64,000 nt of DNA from Micromonospora sp. C95 (GTDB lineage: Bacteria; Actinomycetota; Actinomycetes; Mycobacteriales; Micromonosporaceae), in assembly GCF_018070465.1 (NCBI RefSeq), contig NZ_JAGPXT010000002.1, positions 186,001-250,000 on the forward strand, read 5' to 3'. Position numbers and translations under genes: made by a program. Below the pieces are notes generated by a model, which worked only from the letters and a program-made list of their open reading frames with translations, ran no database searches and had not been told where the DNA came from. Shown here piece after piece: positions 51,957 through 60,301 of the stretch; the first letter of the stretch is position 1, and the number at the start of each line of letters is the position of its first letter.

Positions 51957-52913
51957 TCAGCTGCGGTTCGCGGTCACGTAGTCGAGGGAGGCGGTGAATT
52001 TCTCGACCGGGTCGCCGAGGATCATCCACGGCCACCTGGTGACCATGCCGTCCAGCAGTGCGAACGCGTGCCAGGCCGCGTCGAACTCGTCGGCCAGTTC
52101 GAAGGCCATCGCGAACGTCGCAACTCGGGGTGCCCAGCCCGGGCCGGCAGGAATGTAATCCGGGTGGAAGATGGAGTTCTCCGCCGCGGCGAGCAGCTCC
52201 GTCCGGACCTCGTCCGAGACGATGTAATCGTTGGCCTCCGCTCGTTCGGTGCGGGCCCACTTCTCGATGTGGGCGACGGCCACCAGCTCATGCAGGAGAC
52301 TGTTGGGTCCGGCCGCAGCGGCAGCACCCCGGGCGAAGTCGAACATCTGCTCATGACTACCGGACCATTTCGCGCACAGGTACTGCAGCTGCTGCTCGTG
52401 CGCGACGAGGTGCCCGGGGTGCAGTCGAGTCACCGCGTCGAACCGCCGCTGAGCCTCGACCGCACCGACGCCCAGCCCGCGGGAACTGGTCACCAGCCAC
52501 GCCCACGCCGTCACGTTGTCCGGTTCGCGGGCGATCACCTGCTGCAACGTCGCCTCGGCGTAGTGCAACCGCTCGTGGAATCCTCTGAACTGCTCGGCAC
52601 TTGTGTACTTGGCCAGTTTGCCGCCGCGTGCCTCCCACGCCCAGTGCACCGCGTGACAACCGGCTACCAGCAGCGGCAGCGTCGACTCCGGTTCGGCGTC
52701 GATCCATTCGCCGATCCAGTCCTGGATCCCGTCGACCCCGCCGACGGCCTCCATCAGAAAGGCCAGTTCGTCCGGGTCGGCTGCCATGGTGAGCAGCTCC
52801 CGGGCCCACTTCCACTTGCGCTTCTCCAGCGCCCGGATCAGGGCCTTGCAATGCGGGTCACCGTAGGTCGGGTCCAGGACCGGCTCCGTCGGGTGCCTCT
52901 TGAACGGCCACAT
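51957..52913 (-). CDS. Helical-repeat protein of unknown function
   Basis: A 318-residue cytoplasmic protein, predominantly helical and rich in Trp, with TPR/SEL1-like spacing (for example FHERLHYAEATLQQVIAREPDNVTAWAWLVTSSRGLG). The family recurs in actinobacteria as a hypothetical protein. No catalytic motif is visible; protein-protein interaction is the only guess. GGAGG lies 10 nt before ATG 52913, and a TAGGAT element at 52954-52959 on the minus strand could be its -10. Confidence 0.7.
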   Translation of the reverse strand: MWPFKRHPTEPVLDPTYGDPHCKALIRALEKRKWKWARELLTMAADPDELAFLMEAVGGVDGIQDWIGEWIDAEPESTLPLLVAGCHAVHWAWEARGGKLAKYTSAEQFRGFHERLHYAEATLQQVIAREPDNVTAWAWLVTSSRGLGVGAVEAQRRFDAVTRLHPGHLVAHEQQLQYLCAKWSGSHEQMFDFARGAAAAAGPNSLLHELVAVAHIEKWARTERAEANDYIVSDEVRTELLAAAENSIFHPDYIPAGPGWAPRVATFAMAFELADEFDAAWHAFALLDGMVTRWPWMILGDPVEKFTASLDYVTANRS

Positions 52914-53078
52914 GCCAACCCAACCTCCGTGTCGTGCGCCGCACCGGCCGCCGATCCTAGACGATCAAGGTTGGGCGCAACGACGTCGGCCCACCGAGGT
53001 CTACTCGCCCCCGGGCGAAATCGGTCCGGCGGCAGGCATGGCGTGCAGCCGCTTCAAGGGGTAGAAACAGGTCGGCGA

Positions 53079-53090
53079 GAGAGCGCTCTC
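53079..53090. promoter_or_regulatory. LacI-type palindrome GAGAGCGCTCTC upstream of the secreted beta-helix gene
   Basis: A perfect 12-bp palindrome with the same central AGCGCT as the CebR box at 18928 but with GAG/CTC flanks. It stands 69 bp before the ATG at 53159, the same distance as the CebR box from the cellulase gene. It is probably the site of a different LacI-family sugar regulator. Confidence 0.6.
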
Positions 53091-53158
53091 ACGCCACCTT
53101 GATCCACCGCTTCGTCCGGGCCCGGGACCGCACCGCGCCCGACGGGAAGGACGTCCGC

Positions 53159-55048
53159 ATGCCGACCTCACCACCACACCGGAGACTCGGTCGCGCTCTG
53201 GCCTTAGGACTTGCGCTGACCACCGCCGCCGTCGCCACGAACGCCCCGGTCAGCGCCGGCCCGCCGCATCAGCAGCCCGGGCGCGCCGCAGATCGGCCGG
53301 CCACCGCCAACCTCGGGCCCAACGTCACGATCTTCGACCCGAGCATGCCGGTCAGCCAGATCCAGGCGACCCTCGACGCGGCACACGCCGCGCAGGTCGA
53401 CAACGAGATGGGCACCAGCCGGCACGCCTACCTGTTCCGGCCCGGCCAGTACGGCACCGCCGAGCAGCCGCTCCAGATCAAGGTGGGCTACTACACCGAG
53501 ATATCCGGCCTGGGCGCCTCCCCCACCGACGTGGTCATCACCGGCAAGGTCGAGGCGTACAACCGCTGCCTGACCGAGGGCGGCACGGCCAACTGCATCG
53601 CGCTCGTCAACTTCTGGCGCACGCTGAGCAACCTGTCGCTGCGGATCAACGCCACCGGCCAGGACGACTGCCGCGCCTCGGCCAACTTCTGGGCGGTGTC
53701 GCAGGCCGTGTCGATGCGCCGGCTCGACATCAGTGGCGGCGGACTGTCCCTGATGGACTACTGCACCAACGGGCCGCAGTACGCCAGTGGCGGCTTCATC
53801 GCCGACTCCCGGCTGCCGGCCACCACCAATGGCTCGCAGCAGCAGTGGCTGACCCGCAACAGCGAGGTCGAGAGCTGGTCCAACGCCGTGTGGAACCAGG
53901 TGTTCGCCGGGGTGGTCGGCGCGCCCGACGACGCCGGCTTCCCCGACCCGCCGTACACCACGCTGGACACCACTCCGCTGAGCCGGGAGAAGCCGTACCT
54001 GTTCGTCGACGCCAGGGGGAAGTACCAGGTCCGGGTGCCCGCCGTACGCCGCGACACGCGCGGCATCACCTGGGGTAACCGGATGACGCCGGGACGGACC
54101 ATCCCGATCAGCGACTTCTTCGTCGCCCGGCCGTCCGATCCGGTGCACGTCATCAACCGGGAACTCGCCCGGGGCCGGCACCTGCTGCTCACCCCCGGCG
54201 TGTACGACGTGGCCCGCAGCATCGAGGTCCGCCGGCCCGACACGATCGTGCTCGGCATCGGGCACGCCACCCTGACCGCGGTCGACGGCGCGGTGCCGCT
54301 CAACGTCGCCGGAGTGCCCGGGGTGGTCGTCGCCGGGGTCACCATCGACGCGGGTCTGAAGGAATCACCGGTGCTGCTGCGGGTCGGCCGCGAGCACGGC
54401 CGCAACCACAGCACCCCGCGCAACCCGATCACGCTCTCCGACGTGTACTTCCGGGTCGGCGGCCCGCACATCGGCAAGACGGACACCGCCCTGGAGGTCA
54501 ACAGCGACCACGTCCTGATCGACCACACCTGGGTGTGGCGGGGCGACCACGGTGTCGAGGGCTTCACCGAAGGCGTCAACGGCGACACCGACCGCTGGCG
54601 GACCAACACTGGTCGCTACGGCGTCGTCGTCAACGGCGACCACGTCACCGCCACCGGCCTGTTCGTCGAGCACTTCCAGCGCTACAACACCGTGTGGAAC
54701 GGTGAGCACGGCACCACGATCCTCTACCAGAACGAGCTGCCGTACGACCCGCCCACCCAGGCGGACTGGCACAACGGCACGGTCAACGGGTGGGCCGGCT
54801 ACAAGGTCGGCGACCGGGTCCGCCACCACACCCTGCACGGTGGCGGGGTGTACGTGTTCAACCAGAACAACCCGTCGATCCGTACCGAGAACGGCTTCGA
54901 GGTGCCGGTACGCCCCGGCATCCGGCTGCACCACATCATGACGGTGAACCTCAGCGCCGGCACCATCGACCACGTGGTCAACGGGGTCGGCGAGGCGGCC
55001 GACATGGACCGGGTCGGCGCTCCGGTCTACCTGGAGCAGTACCCGTAA
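53159..55048 (+). CDS. Large secreted right-handed beta-helix protein
   Basis: A 629-residue exported protein. The signal peptide (RRLGRALALGLALTTAAVA, cleavage near VSA-G around residue 34) is clear. The mature part shows parallel beta-helix repetition: GYYTEISGLG, LSNLSLRINATG, VSMRRLDISGGG, GVVVAGVTIDAG, DHVLIDHTWVWRGDHG. It is similar to actinobacterial proteins loosely annotated as 'adenylyl cyclase' or 'coagulation factor 5/8 type', labels not supported by any visible motif. Glycan binding or cleavage (pectate-lyase or GH55-like fold) is the more reasonable guess, matched by the sugar-type operator upstream. GAAGGA precedes ATG 53159. Confidence 0.8.
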   Translation: MPTSPPHRRLGRALALGLALTTAAVATNAPVSAGPPHQQPGRAADRPATANLGPNVTIFDPSMPVSQIQATLDAAHAAQVDNEMGTSRHAYLFRPGQYGTAEQPLQIKVGYYTEISGLGASPTDVVITGKVEAYNRCLTEGGTANCIALVNFWRTLSNLSLRINATGQDDCRASANFWAVSQAVSMRRLDISGGGLSLMDYCTNGPQYASGGFIADSRLPATTNGSQQQWLTRNSEVESWSNAVWNQVFAGVVGAPDDAGFPDPPYTTLDTTPLSREKPYLFVDARGKYQVRVPAVRRDTRGITWGNRMTPGRTIPISDFFVARPSDPVHVINRELARGRHLLLTPGVYDVARSIEVRRPDTIVLGIGHATLTAVDGAVPLNVAGVPGVVVAGVTIDAGLKESPVLLRVGREHGRNHSTPRNPITLSDVYFRVGGPHIGKTDTALEVNSDHVLIDHTWVWRGDHGVEGFTEGVNGDTDRWRTNTGRYGVVVNGDHVTATGLFVEHFQRYNTVWNGEHGTTILYQNELPYDPPTQADWHNGTVNGWAGYKVGDRVRHHTLHGGGVYVFNQNNPSIRTENGFEVPVRPGIRLHHIMTVNLSAGTIDHVVNGVGEAADMDRVGAPVYLEQYP

Positions 55049-55055
55049 CACCGCA

Positions 55056-55086
55056 GGCGGGGGCCGGCGGCTCGCCGGCCCCCGCC
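55056..55086. terminator. Bidirectional hairpin terminator (beta-helix gene / GNAT)
   Basis: A perfect 13-bp stem (GGCGGGGGCCGGC) with a 5-nt loop lies between the convergent stops at 55048 and 55095. Confidence 0.8.
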
Positions 55087-55094
55087 GACGCGGT

Positions 55095-55613
55095 TCAGTG
55101 CACGACCGGGCTGCGGCGTTCCAGCAGGACGACGTCGCGCCAGCGGCCGTGGTGGCGGCCCACCCGCTCGCGGGTGCCGACCACCCGGAAGCCGGCCCGC
55201 CGGTGCAGCGCCAGGCTGGCGGTGTTCTCGGGGAAGACGCCGGACTGGATCGTCCAGATGCCGGCCGCGTCGGTCGACTCGATAAGCGCGTCGAGCAGCA
55301 GCCGGGCCACCCCTCGCCCCTGTGCGGCCGGGTCGACGTAGACGGAGTGCTCCACCACCCCGGCGTACACCGCCCGGGCAGAGGTCGGCGACACGGCGAT
55401 CCAGCCGACGACCGGCCCGTCCCCGTCGACCGCCACCAGCCGGTGCGCCGGCAACCGGCCGGCATCGAAGTCGGCCCAGGTCGGTGCGACGGTCTCGAAG
55501 CTGGCGTTGCCGCCGTCCAGCCCGGCCTGGTAGATCGCCAGTACCCGGTCGGCGTCGTCCGCCGTCATCGGGCGCAGCCGCACCTCGGCCCCCGCCGGCT
55601 CGTCTCGGATCAT
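55095..55613 (-). CDS. GNAT acetyltransferase (phosphinothricin acetyltransferase-like)
   Basis: A 172-residue GNAT enzyme of the PAT/MnaT/YncA group. An N-terminal VRLRPMTADDADRVLAIYQAGLDGGNASFET is followed by the acetyl-CoA loop VDPAAQGRGVARLLL, then IQSGVFPENTASLALHRRAGFRVVGTRERVG. PAT-like enzymes N-acetylate phosphinothricin, methionine derivatives or small amines. ATG 55613 is chosen because the conserved fold begins about ten residues later; the ribosome site is weak. An internal GTG is possible. Confidence 0.87.
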   Translation of the reverse strand: MIRDEPAGAEVRLRPMTADDADRVLAIYQAGLDGGNASFETVAPTWADFDAGRLPAHRLVAVDGDGPVVGWIAVSPTSARAVYAGVVEHSVYVDPAAQGRGVARLLLDALIESTDAAGIWTIQSGVFPENTASLALHRRAGFRVVGTRERVGRHHGRWRDVVLLERRSPVVH

Positions 55614-55760
55614 GGTCGAATCGTAGGCGAGGACGCCGGGACGGCCCGCACGCCGATCGGCACCGCGCCGCAGCACCGCCACCTCGGGCCGGACCGGTCG
55701 CGGATCGAAGCGCCATTCGCCGGTCGGGGCCGGACCCGACGACCGCTGCTGGCCAGCGCA

Positions 55761-56702
55761 CTAGCTTGCAGGCCCCCGCCGGTAGCGCTCGACGTGGCAG
55801 CCAGGTCGACGTGAGCGGAGCCGCCGGGCCGGGCGCGTCCGGCCGGCGAGTGGGCCCGGCACGGTCGAGTCGCGCTCCCCCTCGGCCACCTCGACGACCG
55901 TGTCGAAGGTGCTGGTGAAGCGCTGCCGCAGGGACGGCGGCAGGGGTGCCCGGCTGACCCAGCGGCGCAGCCGGGGCAACGACTCCCGGCCCCGGGCCGC
56001 GTCGAGCAGGGCCGCGTACATCGCCGACGTGCCGTGGAAGACGGTGACCTGCTCGCGCAGCATGAGATCGAGCGCCGCCGGGCCGGTGAAGCGGCCCAGC
56101 AGCACCAGGGTCGCTCCCGCCCGGAAGGTGCCGGTAAGCGTGACGGCCTGACCGAACCGGCCGCCCAACGGCAGACAGCCGAGCACCACGTCGGTGTCGT
56201 CCGGGTCGGCCTCGGTCCGGCCGGCGGGGTCGAGGTCGGTGTCCGCGAACCCGCCGGTCTGGCCGGGTGGGACGTCGCCGAGATCCTCCAACCGGGGCAC
56301 GTCGGACGGGCCCCGGCCGGGACCGACCGTGAGCAGCGGGACGCCGGCCCGGACGCTGATCCGCCGCCCGGCTGCCAGGTGCGAGGTGTGGCAGACCAGC
56401 AGCCGCGCCTCCCGGGCCAGGTGGACGGCCTGCGGACCGACCGGCACGCCGACCGGTACGGCGACCGCACCGGCGGCGAGGGCACCGAAGTAGACCCGGG
56501 GGAAGTCCACCACGTTCGGCGCGAGCAGGGCCACCGTGTCGCCGTCGCGTACCCCGGCGGTCCGCAGCCCGGCGCCGTAGCAGCGGGCCTCCAACCACAG
56601 TTCGGCGTACGTGACCCGGGCCCGACCGTCGACGACGGCGACGGTGTCGGCGTGCCGGTCGGCGGAACCGGCCAGCACGGTCACCGGGGAGAGCGCGGTC
56701 AT
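55761..56702 (-). pseudogene. Degenerate acyl-CoA synthetase (AMP-binding), internally deleted and truncated
   Basis: An open frame of 313 residues that clearly derives from an AMP-dependent acyl-CoA ligase: VTYAELWLEARCYGAGLRTAGVRDGDTVALLAPNVVDF at the start, and CLPLGGRFGQAVTL, then EQVTVFHGTSAMYAALLDAA later. Two essential parts are missing. The Ser/Thr/Gly-rich AMP-binding P-loop that should precede CLPL is absent, with DPDDTDVVLG running directly into it. The protein also ends after EVAEGERDST, where GYGxTE and the whole C-terminal catalytic domain should follow; the last 40 residues are Arg-rich and unlike the family. Normal length is about 500. It overlaps the MaoC stop (ATGA) and was the last gene of the acyl-CoA oxidation operon. 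It is unlikely to be an active ligase. Confidence 0.7.
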
Positions 56703-57163
56703 CGGGGCGGGTCCGCGTACAGCCGGCTCACCGTCTCGGCCACGCAGACCGGCTTGCCGCCGCCGTCGCCGTCCACGGTCACCGTGGCCACCAGCTGCGC
56801 CCCGCCGTCGAACGGGCTGACCTGGTCGATCGTGGCGACGACGCGCACCGCGCTGCCGACCCGTACCGGCGCCGGAAAGCGGACCCGGTTGAGGCCGTAG
56901 TTGACCCCCATTTGCACCCCGTCCACCCGGTACAGGCGGCCGACCAGGGCGGGCAGCAGAGCGAGCGTCAGGTAGCCGTGGGCGATGGTGCCGCCGTACG
57001 GCCCGGCCGCCGCCCGTTCCTGGTCGAGGTGGATCCACTGGTGGTCGTCGGTGGCGTCGGCGAACAGGTTCACCCGATGCTGGTCGATCGGAAACCACGG
57101 ACCCGGGCCGAGTCGCTCGCCGACCGCGCCGGCCAACTCCTCGATGTTGGCGAAGCTTCTCAT
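56699..57163 (-). CDS. MaoC-like (R)-enoyl-CoA hydratase
   Basis: A 154-residue hot-dog-fold protein. The hydratase-2 motif with catalytic Asp and His is intact (NLFADATDDHQWIHLD), followed by GGTIAHGYLTLALLPAL and NYGLNRVRFPAPV. It hydrates 2-enoyl-CoA produced by the acyl-CoA dehydrogenases upstream. ATG 57163 overlaps the dehydrogenase stop (ATGA), and its own stop overlaps the degenerate ligase start, so the operon is tightly coupled. Confidence 0.92.
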   Translation of the reverse strand: MRSFANIEELAGAVGERLGPGPWFPIDQHRVNLFADATDDHQWIHLDQERAAAGPYGGTIAHGYLTLALLPALVGRLYRVDGVQMGVNYGLNRVRFPAPVRVGSAVRVVATIDQVSPFDGGAQLVATVTVDGDGGGKPVCVAETVSRLYADPPR

Positions 57164-58332
57164 CCCAGGTGCCCTCCGAGCTTCGTGTAGCCGCGCAGCA
57201 GGTCGCGGGAGATGATCAGGCGCTGCATCTCGTCGGTGCCCTCGAAGATCCGGTACAGCCGCACCTGCCGGTACCAGCGTTCGATCGGCAGCTCGCGGGT
57301 GTAGCCCATGCCGCCGTGGATCTGCATGACCCGGTCGACCACCCGGTTGACCATGCCGGCGCCGTAGAGCTTCGCCATCGAGGAGGCGTGCCTCGGGTCC
57401 AGGCCGGCGTCTACCGTCCAGGCGGCGCGCAGGATGAGCCAGCGGGCCGCCTCCAGCTCGGTCTCCGAGTCGGCGATCATCCACTGGATGGCCTGGTTGG
57501 TGCCGATCTTGGACCCGAAGGTCTCCCGGGTGTTGGCGTGGTCGACGGCCATCCGCAGCGCGCGTTCGGCGATGCCGACGGCGTGCGAGGGGATCGTGTA
57601 ACGCCCCTTGCCGATCCACTGCATCGCGAGGGTGAAGCCCTGCCCGACCTCGCCGAGGATGTTGCGGTTCGGCACCCGTACGTCGTCGAAGAACAGCGAG
57701 GCGGGCCCGCCCTCGCCCATGGTGGGGATGAACTCCGACCGCCAGCCCATCGCCCGGTCCACCAGGAACGCGGTCGCCCCGCCGTCGCGGGCCCCCCGAG
57801 CGGGGTCGGTGACCGCGATGACGATGGCGAAGTCCGCCTCGTTGCCGCCGGTGATGAAGGTCTTCTCACCGTTGAGGATCCAGTCGTCGCCGTCGCGGCG
57901 GGCCCGGAACCGGATGTTCGCCGCGTCGGAGCCGGCACCCGGCTCGGTGATGGCGAAGCAGGAGTTGCGCTCCCCCTCGATGGTGGGCAGCAGGAACTCC
58001 TGCCGCTGCTCGTCGGTGGCGTGGAACAGGATGTTGTCCGCCTCGCCACCGAAGCGGAACGGCACGAAGCTGCGGCCGATCTCCGTCCAGATCAGCGACT
58101 GGACGACGGCCGGCAGGTCCATGCCGCCGTACTCCGCCGGCGTGGCCAGCCCCCAGAAGCCGAACTTGCGGGCCTTGAGCTGCAACTCGCGCAGCTCGGA
58201 GGGTTCCAGGCCGGGTTGGTGGGCCCGCTCCCGGCGCAGCAGCTCCTGCTCCAGCGGCATGACTTCCCGGGTGATGAAGTCACGGGCGGTGTCGCGGATG
58301 GCCCGCTCCTCGTCGGACAGCCCGAAGTCCAT
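57160..58332 (-). CDS. Acyl-CoA dehydrogenase (second of pair)
   Basis: A 390-residue flavoenzyme of the ACAD family: CFAITEPGAGSDAANIRFRA (substrate/FAD motif), WILNGEKTFITGG, RETFGSKIGTNQAIQWMIAD and the C-terminal IFEGTDEMQRLIISRDLL carrying the probable catalytic Glu. It oxidises an acyl-CoA to 2-enoyl-CoA and passes electrons to ETF. It follows the first dehydrogenase by 22 nt. Low similarity between the two copies suggests a heteromer or two chain specificities. Confidence 0.93.
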   Translation of the reverse strand: MDFGLSDEERAIRDTARDFITREVMPLEQELLRRERAHQPGLEPSELRELQLKARKFGFWGLATPAEYGGMDLPAVVQSLIWTEIGRSFVPFRFGGEADNILFHATDEQRQEFLLPTIEGERNSCFAITEPGAGSDAANIRFRARRDGDDWILNGEKTFITGGNEADFAIVIAVTDPARGARDGGATAFLVDRAMGWRSEFIPTMGEGGPASLFFDDVRVPNRNILGEVGQGFTLAMQWIGKGRYTIPSHAVGIAERALRMAVDHANTRETFGSKIGTNQAIQWMIADSETELEAARWLILRAAWTVDAGLDPRHASSMAKLYGAGMVNRVVDRVMQIHGGMGYTRELPIERWYRQVRLYRIFEGTDEMQRLIISRDLLRGYTKLGGHLG

Positions 58333-58354
58333 GTGCGCACGCTTCCTCTCGCGT

Positions 58355-59503
58355 TCAGAAGGCGTTGACGCCGGTGAGCGCCCGCCCGATGAGTAACTGC
58401 TGAATCTGGCTGGTGCCCTCGTAGAGGGTGGCGACGCGGGCGTCGCGCAGGTACTTGCCGACCGGGTACTCGTCGATGTAGCCGTACCCGCCGAAGACCT
58501 GGATGGCGTCGTTCGCCGCGCGGACGGCGGCCTCGCTGGCGAACAGCTTGGCCATCGACGCCTCGGTGGCGAACGGCTGGCCCCGGTCGATCAGGTCGGC
58601 GACCCGCCAGACCAGCAGCCGCGCCGCGGCGGTGTCGACCGCGATGCGGGCGAGCAGTTGCTGCACGAGCTGATGCCCGGCGATCGGCTTGCCGAACTGC
58701 GTGCGCGTCCCGGCGTAGCCGACGGCGGCGTCCAGGCAGCCCTGGGCGATGCCGACGCAGCCGGCGGCGACCGACATCCGTCCCTTGGCGAGGGTGGCGA
58801 GCGCCAGCTTGAAGCCGCCGCCGCACTCGCCGAGGCGGGCGCCATCGGGCACCCGGACGGCGTCGAGGACGAGTTCGGCGGTGGCCTGCCCGCGCAGGCC
58901 AAGCTTGCCCTTGATCTCCGACCGGCTCAGGCCGGGGCTGTCGGTCGGCACCAGGAAGGCGGTGATGCCCCGGTGGCCCGGACCACCGGTACGGGCGAAG
59001 GTCAGCGCCACGTCGGCCGTGGTGCCGTTGGTGATGAACGTCTTGCGGCCGGTCAGCAGCCAGTCGTCGCCGTCGCGGACCGCGCGGGTGGCCAGCGCCG
59101 CCGCGTCCGAGCCGCTGTCCGGTTCGGTGAGCGCGAAGCAGCCGAGCGCGGCGCCGGAGCAGAGCGGCGGCAGCCACCGTTCCCGCTGCTCCGGGGTGCC
59201 GTGGGTGGCGATCGACTTGGCGACCAGGCCCAGCGAGACCGACACGATGCCCCGGACGGCGGTGTCCCCCCGGCCGAGTTCCTCAAGCACCAGGCAGTAC
59301 GCGAGGTGGTCGCCGCCGGAGCCGCCGTGCTCCTCGGCGATGGTGAGGCCGAGGAAGCCGACCTCGCCGAGCTTGCCGACGATCCCAGGGTCGACCGCCT
59401 CGCGCCGGTCCCAGGCCGTTGCGTGCGGCACCACCTCGCGGTTGACGAAGTCGGCGGCGAGCGCCCGGACCGCGACCTGCTCGGCGGAGAGGTGAAGGTC
59501 CAT
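58355..59503 (-). CDS. Acyl-CoA dehydrogenase (first of pair)
   Basis: A 382-residue ACAD with CFALTEPDSGSDAAALATRA, WLLTGRKTFITNG, RTQFGKPIAGHQLVQQLLARI and the catalytic region LYEGTSQIQQLLIGRALTG. It heads the minus-strand operon ACAD-ACAD-MaoC-(ligase relic). ATG 59503 lies only 6 bp from the TetR operator at 59510, so bound regulator would block transcription or initiation. No strong ribosome site is visible, and a leaderless or near-leaderless message is possible. Confidence 0.93.
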   Translation of the reverse strand: MDLHLSAEQVAVRALAADFVNREVVPHATAWDRREAVDPGIVGKLGEVGFLGLTIAEEHGGSGGDHLAYCLVLEELGRGDTAVRGIVSVSLGLVAKSIATHGTPEQRERWLPPLCSGAALGCFALTEPDSGSDAAALATRAVRDGDDWLLTGRKTFITNGTTADVALTFARTGGPGHRGITAFLVPTDSPGLSRSEIKGKLGLRGQATAELVLDAVRVPDGARLGECGGGFKLALATLAKGRMSVAAGCVGIAQGCLDAAVGYAGTRTQFGKPIAGHQLVQQLLARIAVDTAAARLLVWRVADLIDRGQPFATEASMAKLFASEAAVRAANDAIQVFGGYGYIDEYPVGKYLRDARVATLYEGTSQIQQLLIGRALTGVNAF

Positions 59504-59509
59504 GGCAGT

Positions 59510-59528
59510 AAACTAGCGGTGCAAGTTT
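59510..59528. promoter_or_regulatory. TetR operator, copy 1 (acd operon / tetR divergent promoter)
   Basis: AAACTAGCGGTGCAAGTTT is an 8-bp inverted repeat with one mismatch and a 3-bp spacer. The same 19 bp occurs in reverse orientation at 60264-60282. It lies between the divergent acyl-CoA dehydrogenase and TetR genes. Confidence 0.85.
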
Positions 59529-59592
59529 TATGCTGTCCAGACCCCGGTGTGGCAAAGTTCCCCGCGAGCCACCCACCCGAAGGAGGACGCCC

Positions 59593-60258
59593 ATGCCCCG
59601 GCCGCGACAGGCCCTGCTCAGCCGGGACCGGATCGTCGAGGCCGCCGCCGCGTTGATCGACGCCGAGGGGCTCGACGCGTTCTCCACCCGCCGGCTCGCC
59701 GCCGCGCTCGGCGTACGCGGACCCTCGCTCTACAACCACTTCGCCACCAAGGACGAGATCCTCGACGCGGTCGCGGACAGCATCACCGGCCAGGTCGACG
59801 TGTCGTACTTCGGCCAGGTCGACTGGCGCGACGCGCTGCGCCGCTGGGGGCACTCCTACCGGGCCGCCCTCGCCGCCCATCCGAACATCGTGCCGCACCT
59901 GGCCCGGGGCCCCGGTCGACGCCCGGCGGCGCTGGCCATGGCCGACGCCGTCTACGGCGGGCTGGTCGCGGCGGGTTGGCCGCCCGCCCGGGCGACGCAC
60001 ATCGGCGCGCTGATGCGCTACTTCGTGACCGGTTCGGCGCTCGGGTCGTTCGCCCGGGGCTTCGTGGAGGACCCGGGGCTCTACGCGGAGCAGTACCCGC
60101 ACCTGAGCCAGGCCCACCGCCTCGCCGAGCACCAGCACCAGGTCGACGAGGGCGCCTTCGCGCTGGGCCTGGAGGCGCTGCTCGACGGGCTGTCGCACAC
60201 CTACGAGCGCGTGGTCGGCCCGCTGCCGCCCCTCCCGCCGGGCCGTCCGGCGTACTAG
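59593..60258 (+). CDS. TetR-family regulator of the alcohol/acyl-CoA oxidation cluster
   Basis: A 221-residue TetR protein. The HTH is [52 protein letters not shown], followed by a TetR_C-like ligand domain. ATG 59593 has AAGGAGGAC upstream. It stands between two operons whose promoters hold identical 19-bp operators, at 59510-59528 and 60264-60282, so it very probably represses both as well as itself. The inducer is likely an acyl-CoA or the alcohol/aldehyde substrate (inference). Confidence 0.9.
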   Translation: MPRPRQALLSRDRIVEAAAALIDAEGLDAFSTRRLAAALGVRGPSLYNHFATKDEILDAVADSITGQVDVSYFGQVDWRDALRRWGHSYRAALAAHPNIVPHLARGPGRRPAALAMADAVYGGLVAAGWPPARATHIGALMRYFVTGSALGSFARGFVEDPGLYAEQYPHLSQAHRLAEHQHQVDEGAFALGLEALLDGLSHTYERVVGPLPPLPPGRPAY

Positions 60259-60263
60259 AGTCC

Positions 60264-60282
60264 AAACTTGCACCGCTAGTTT
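60264..60282. promoter_or_regulatory. TetR operator, copy 2 (aldehyde/alcohol dehydrogenase promoter)
   Basis: AAACTTGCACCGCTAGTTT is the exact reverse complement of the 19-bp sequence at 59510-59528. It lies 6 bp after the tetR stop and 20 bp before the aldehyde dehydrogenase ATG. Confidence 0.85.
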
Positions 60283-60301
60283 TGGTCGAGGTGAGGAGCC
60301 C

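Noticed and set aside
51922..52260. N-terminal extension of the methyltransferase
   Set aside because: It overlaps the helical-repeat protein gene and lacks the family's residues; GTG 51921 has GGAG at a usable distance.
53159..55048. Adenylyl cyclase function for the secreted beta-helix protein
   Set aside because: No cyclase catalytic motif is present; the protein is exported and built of beta-helix repeats.
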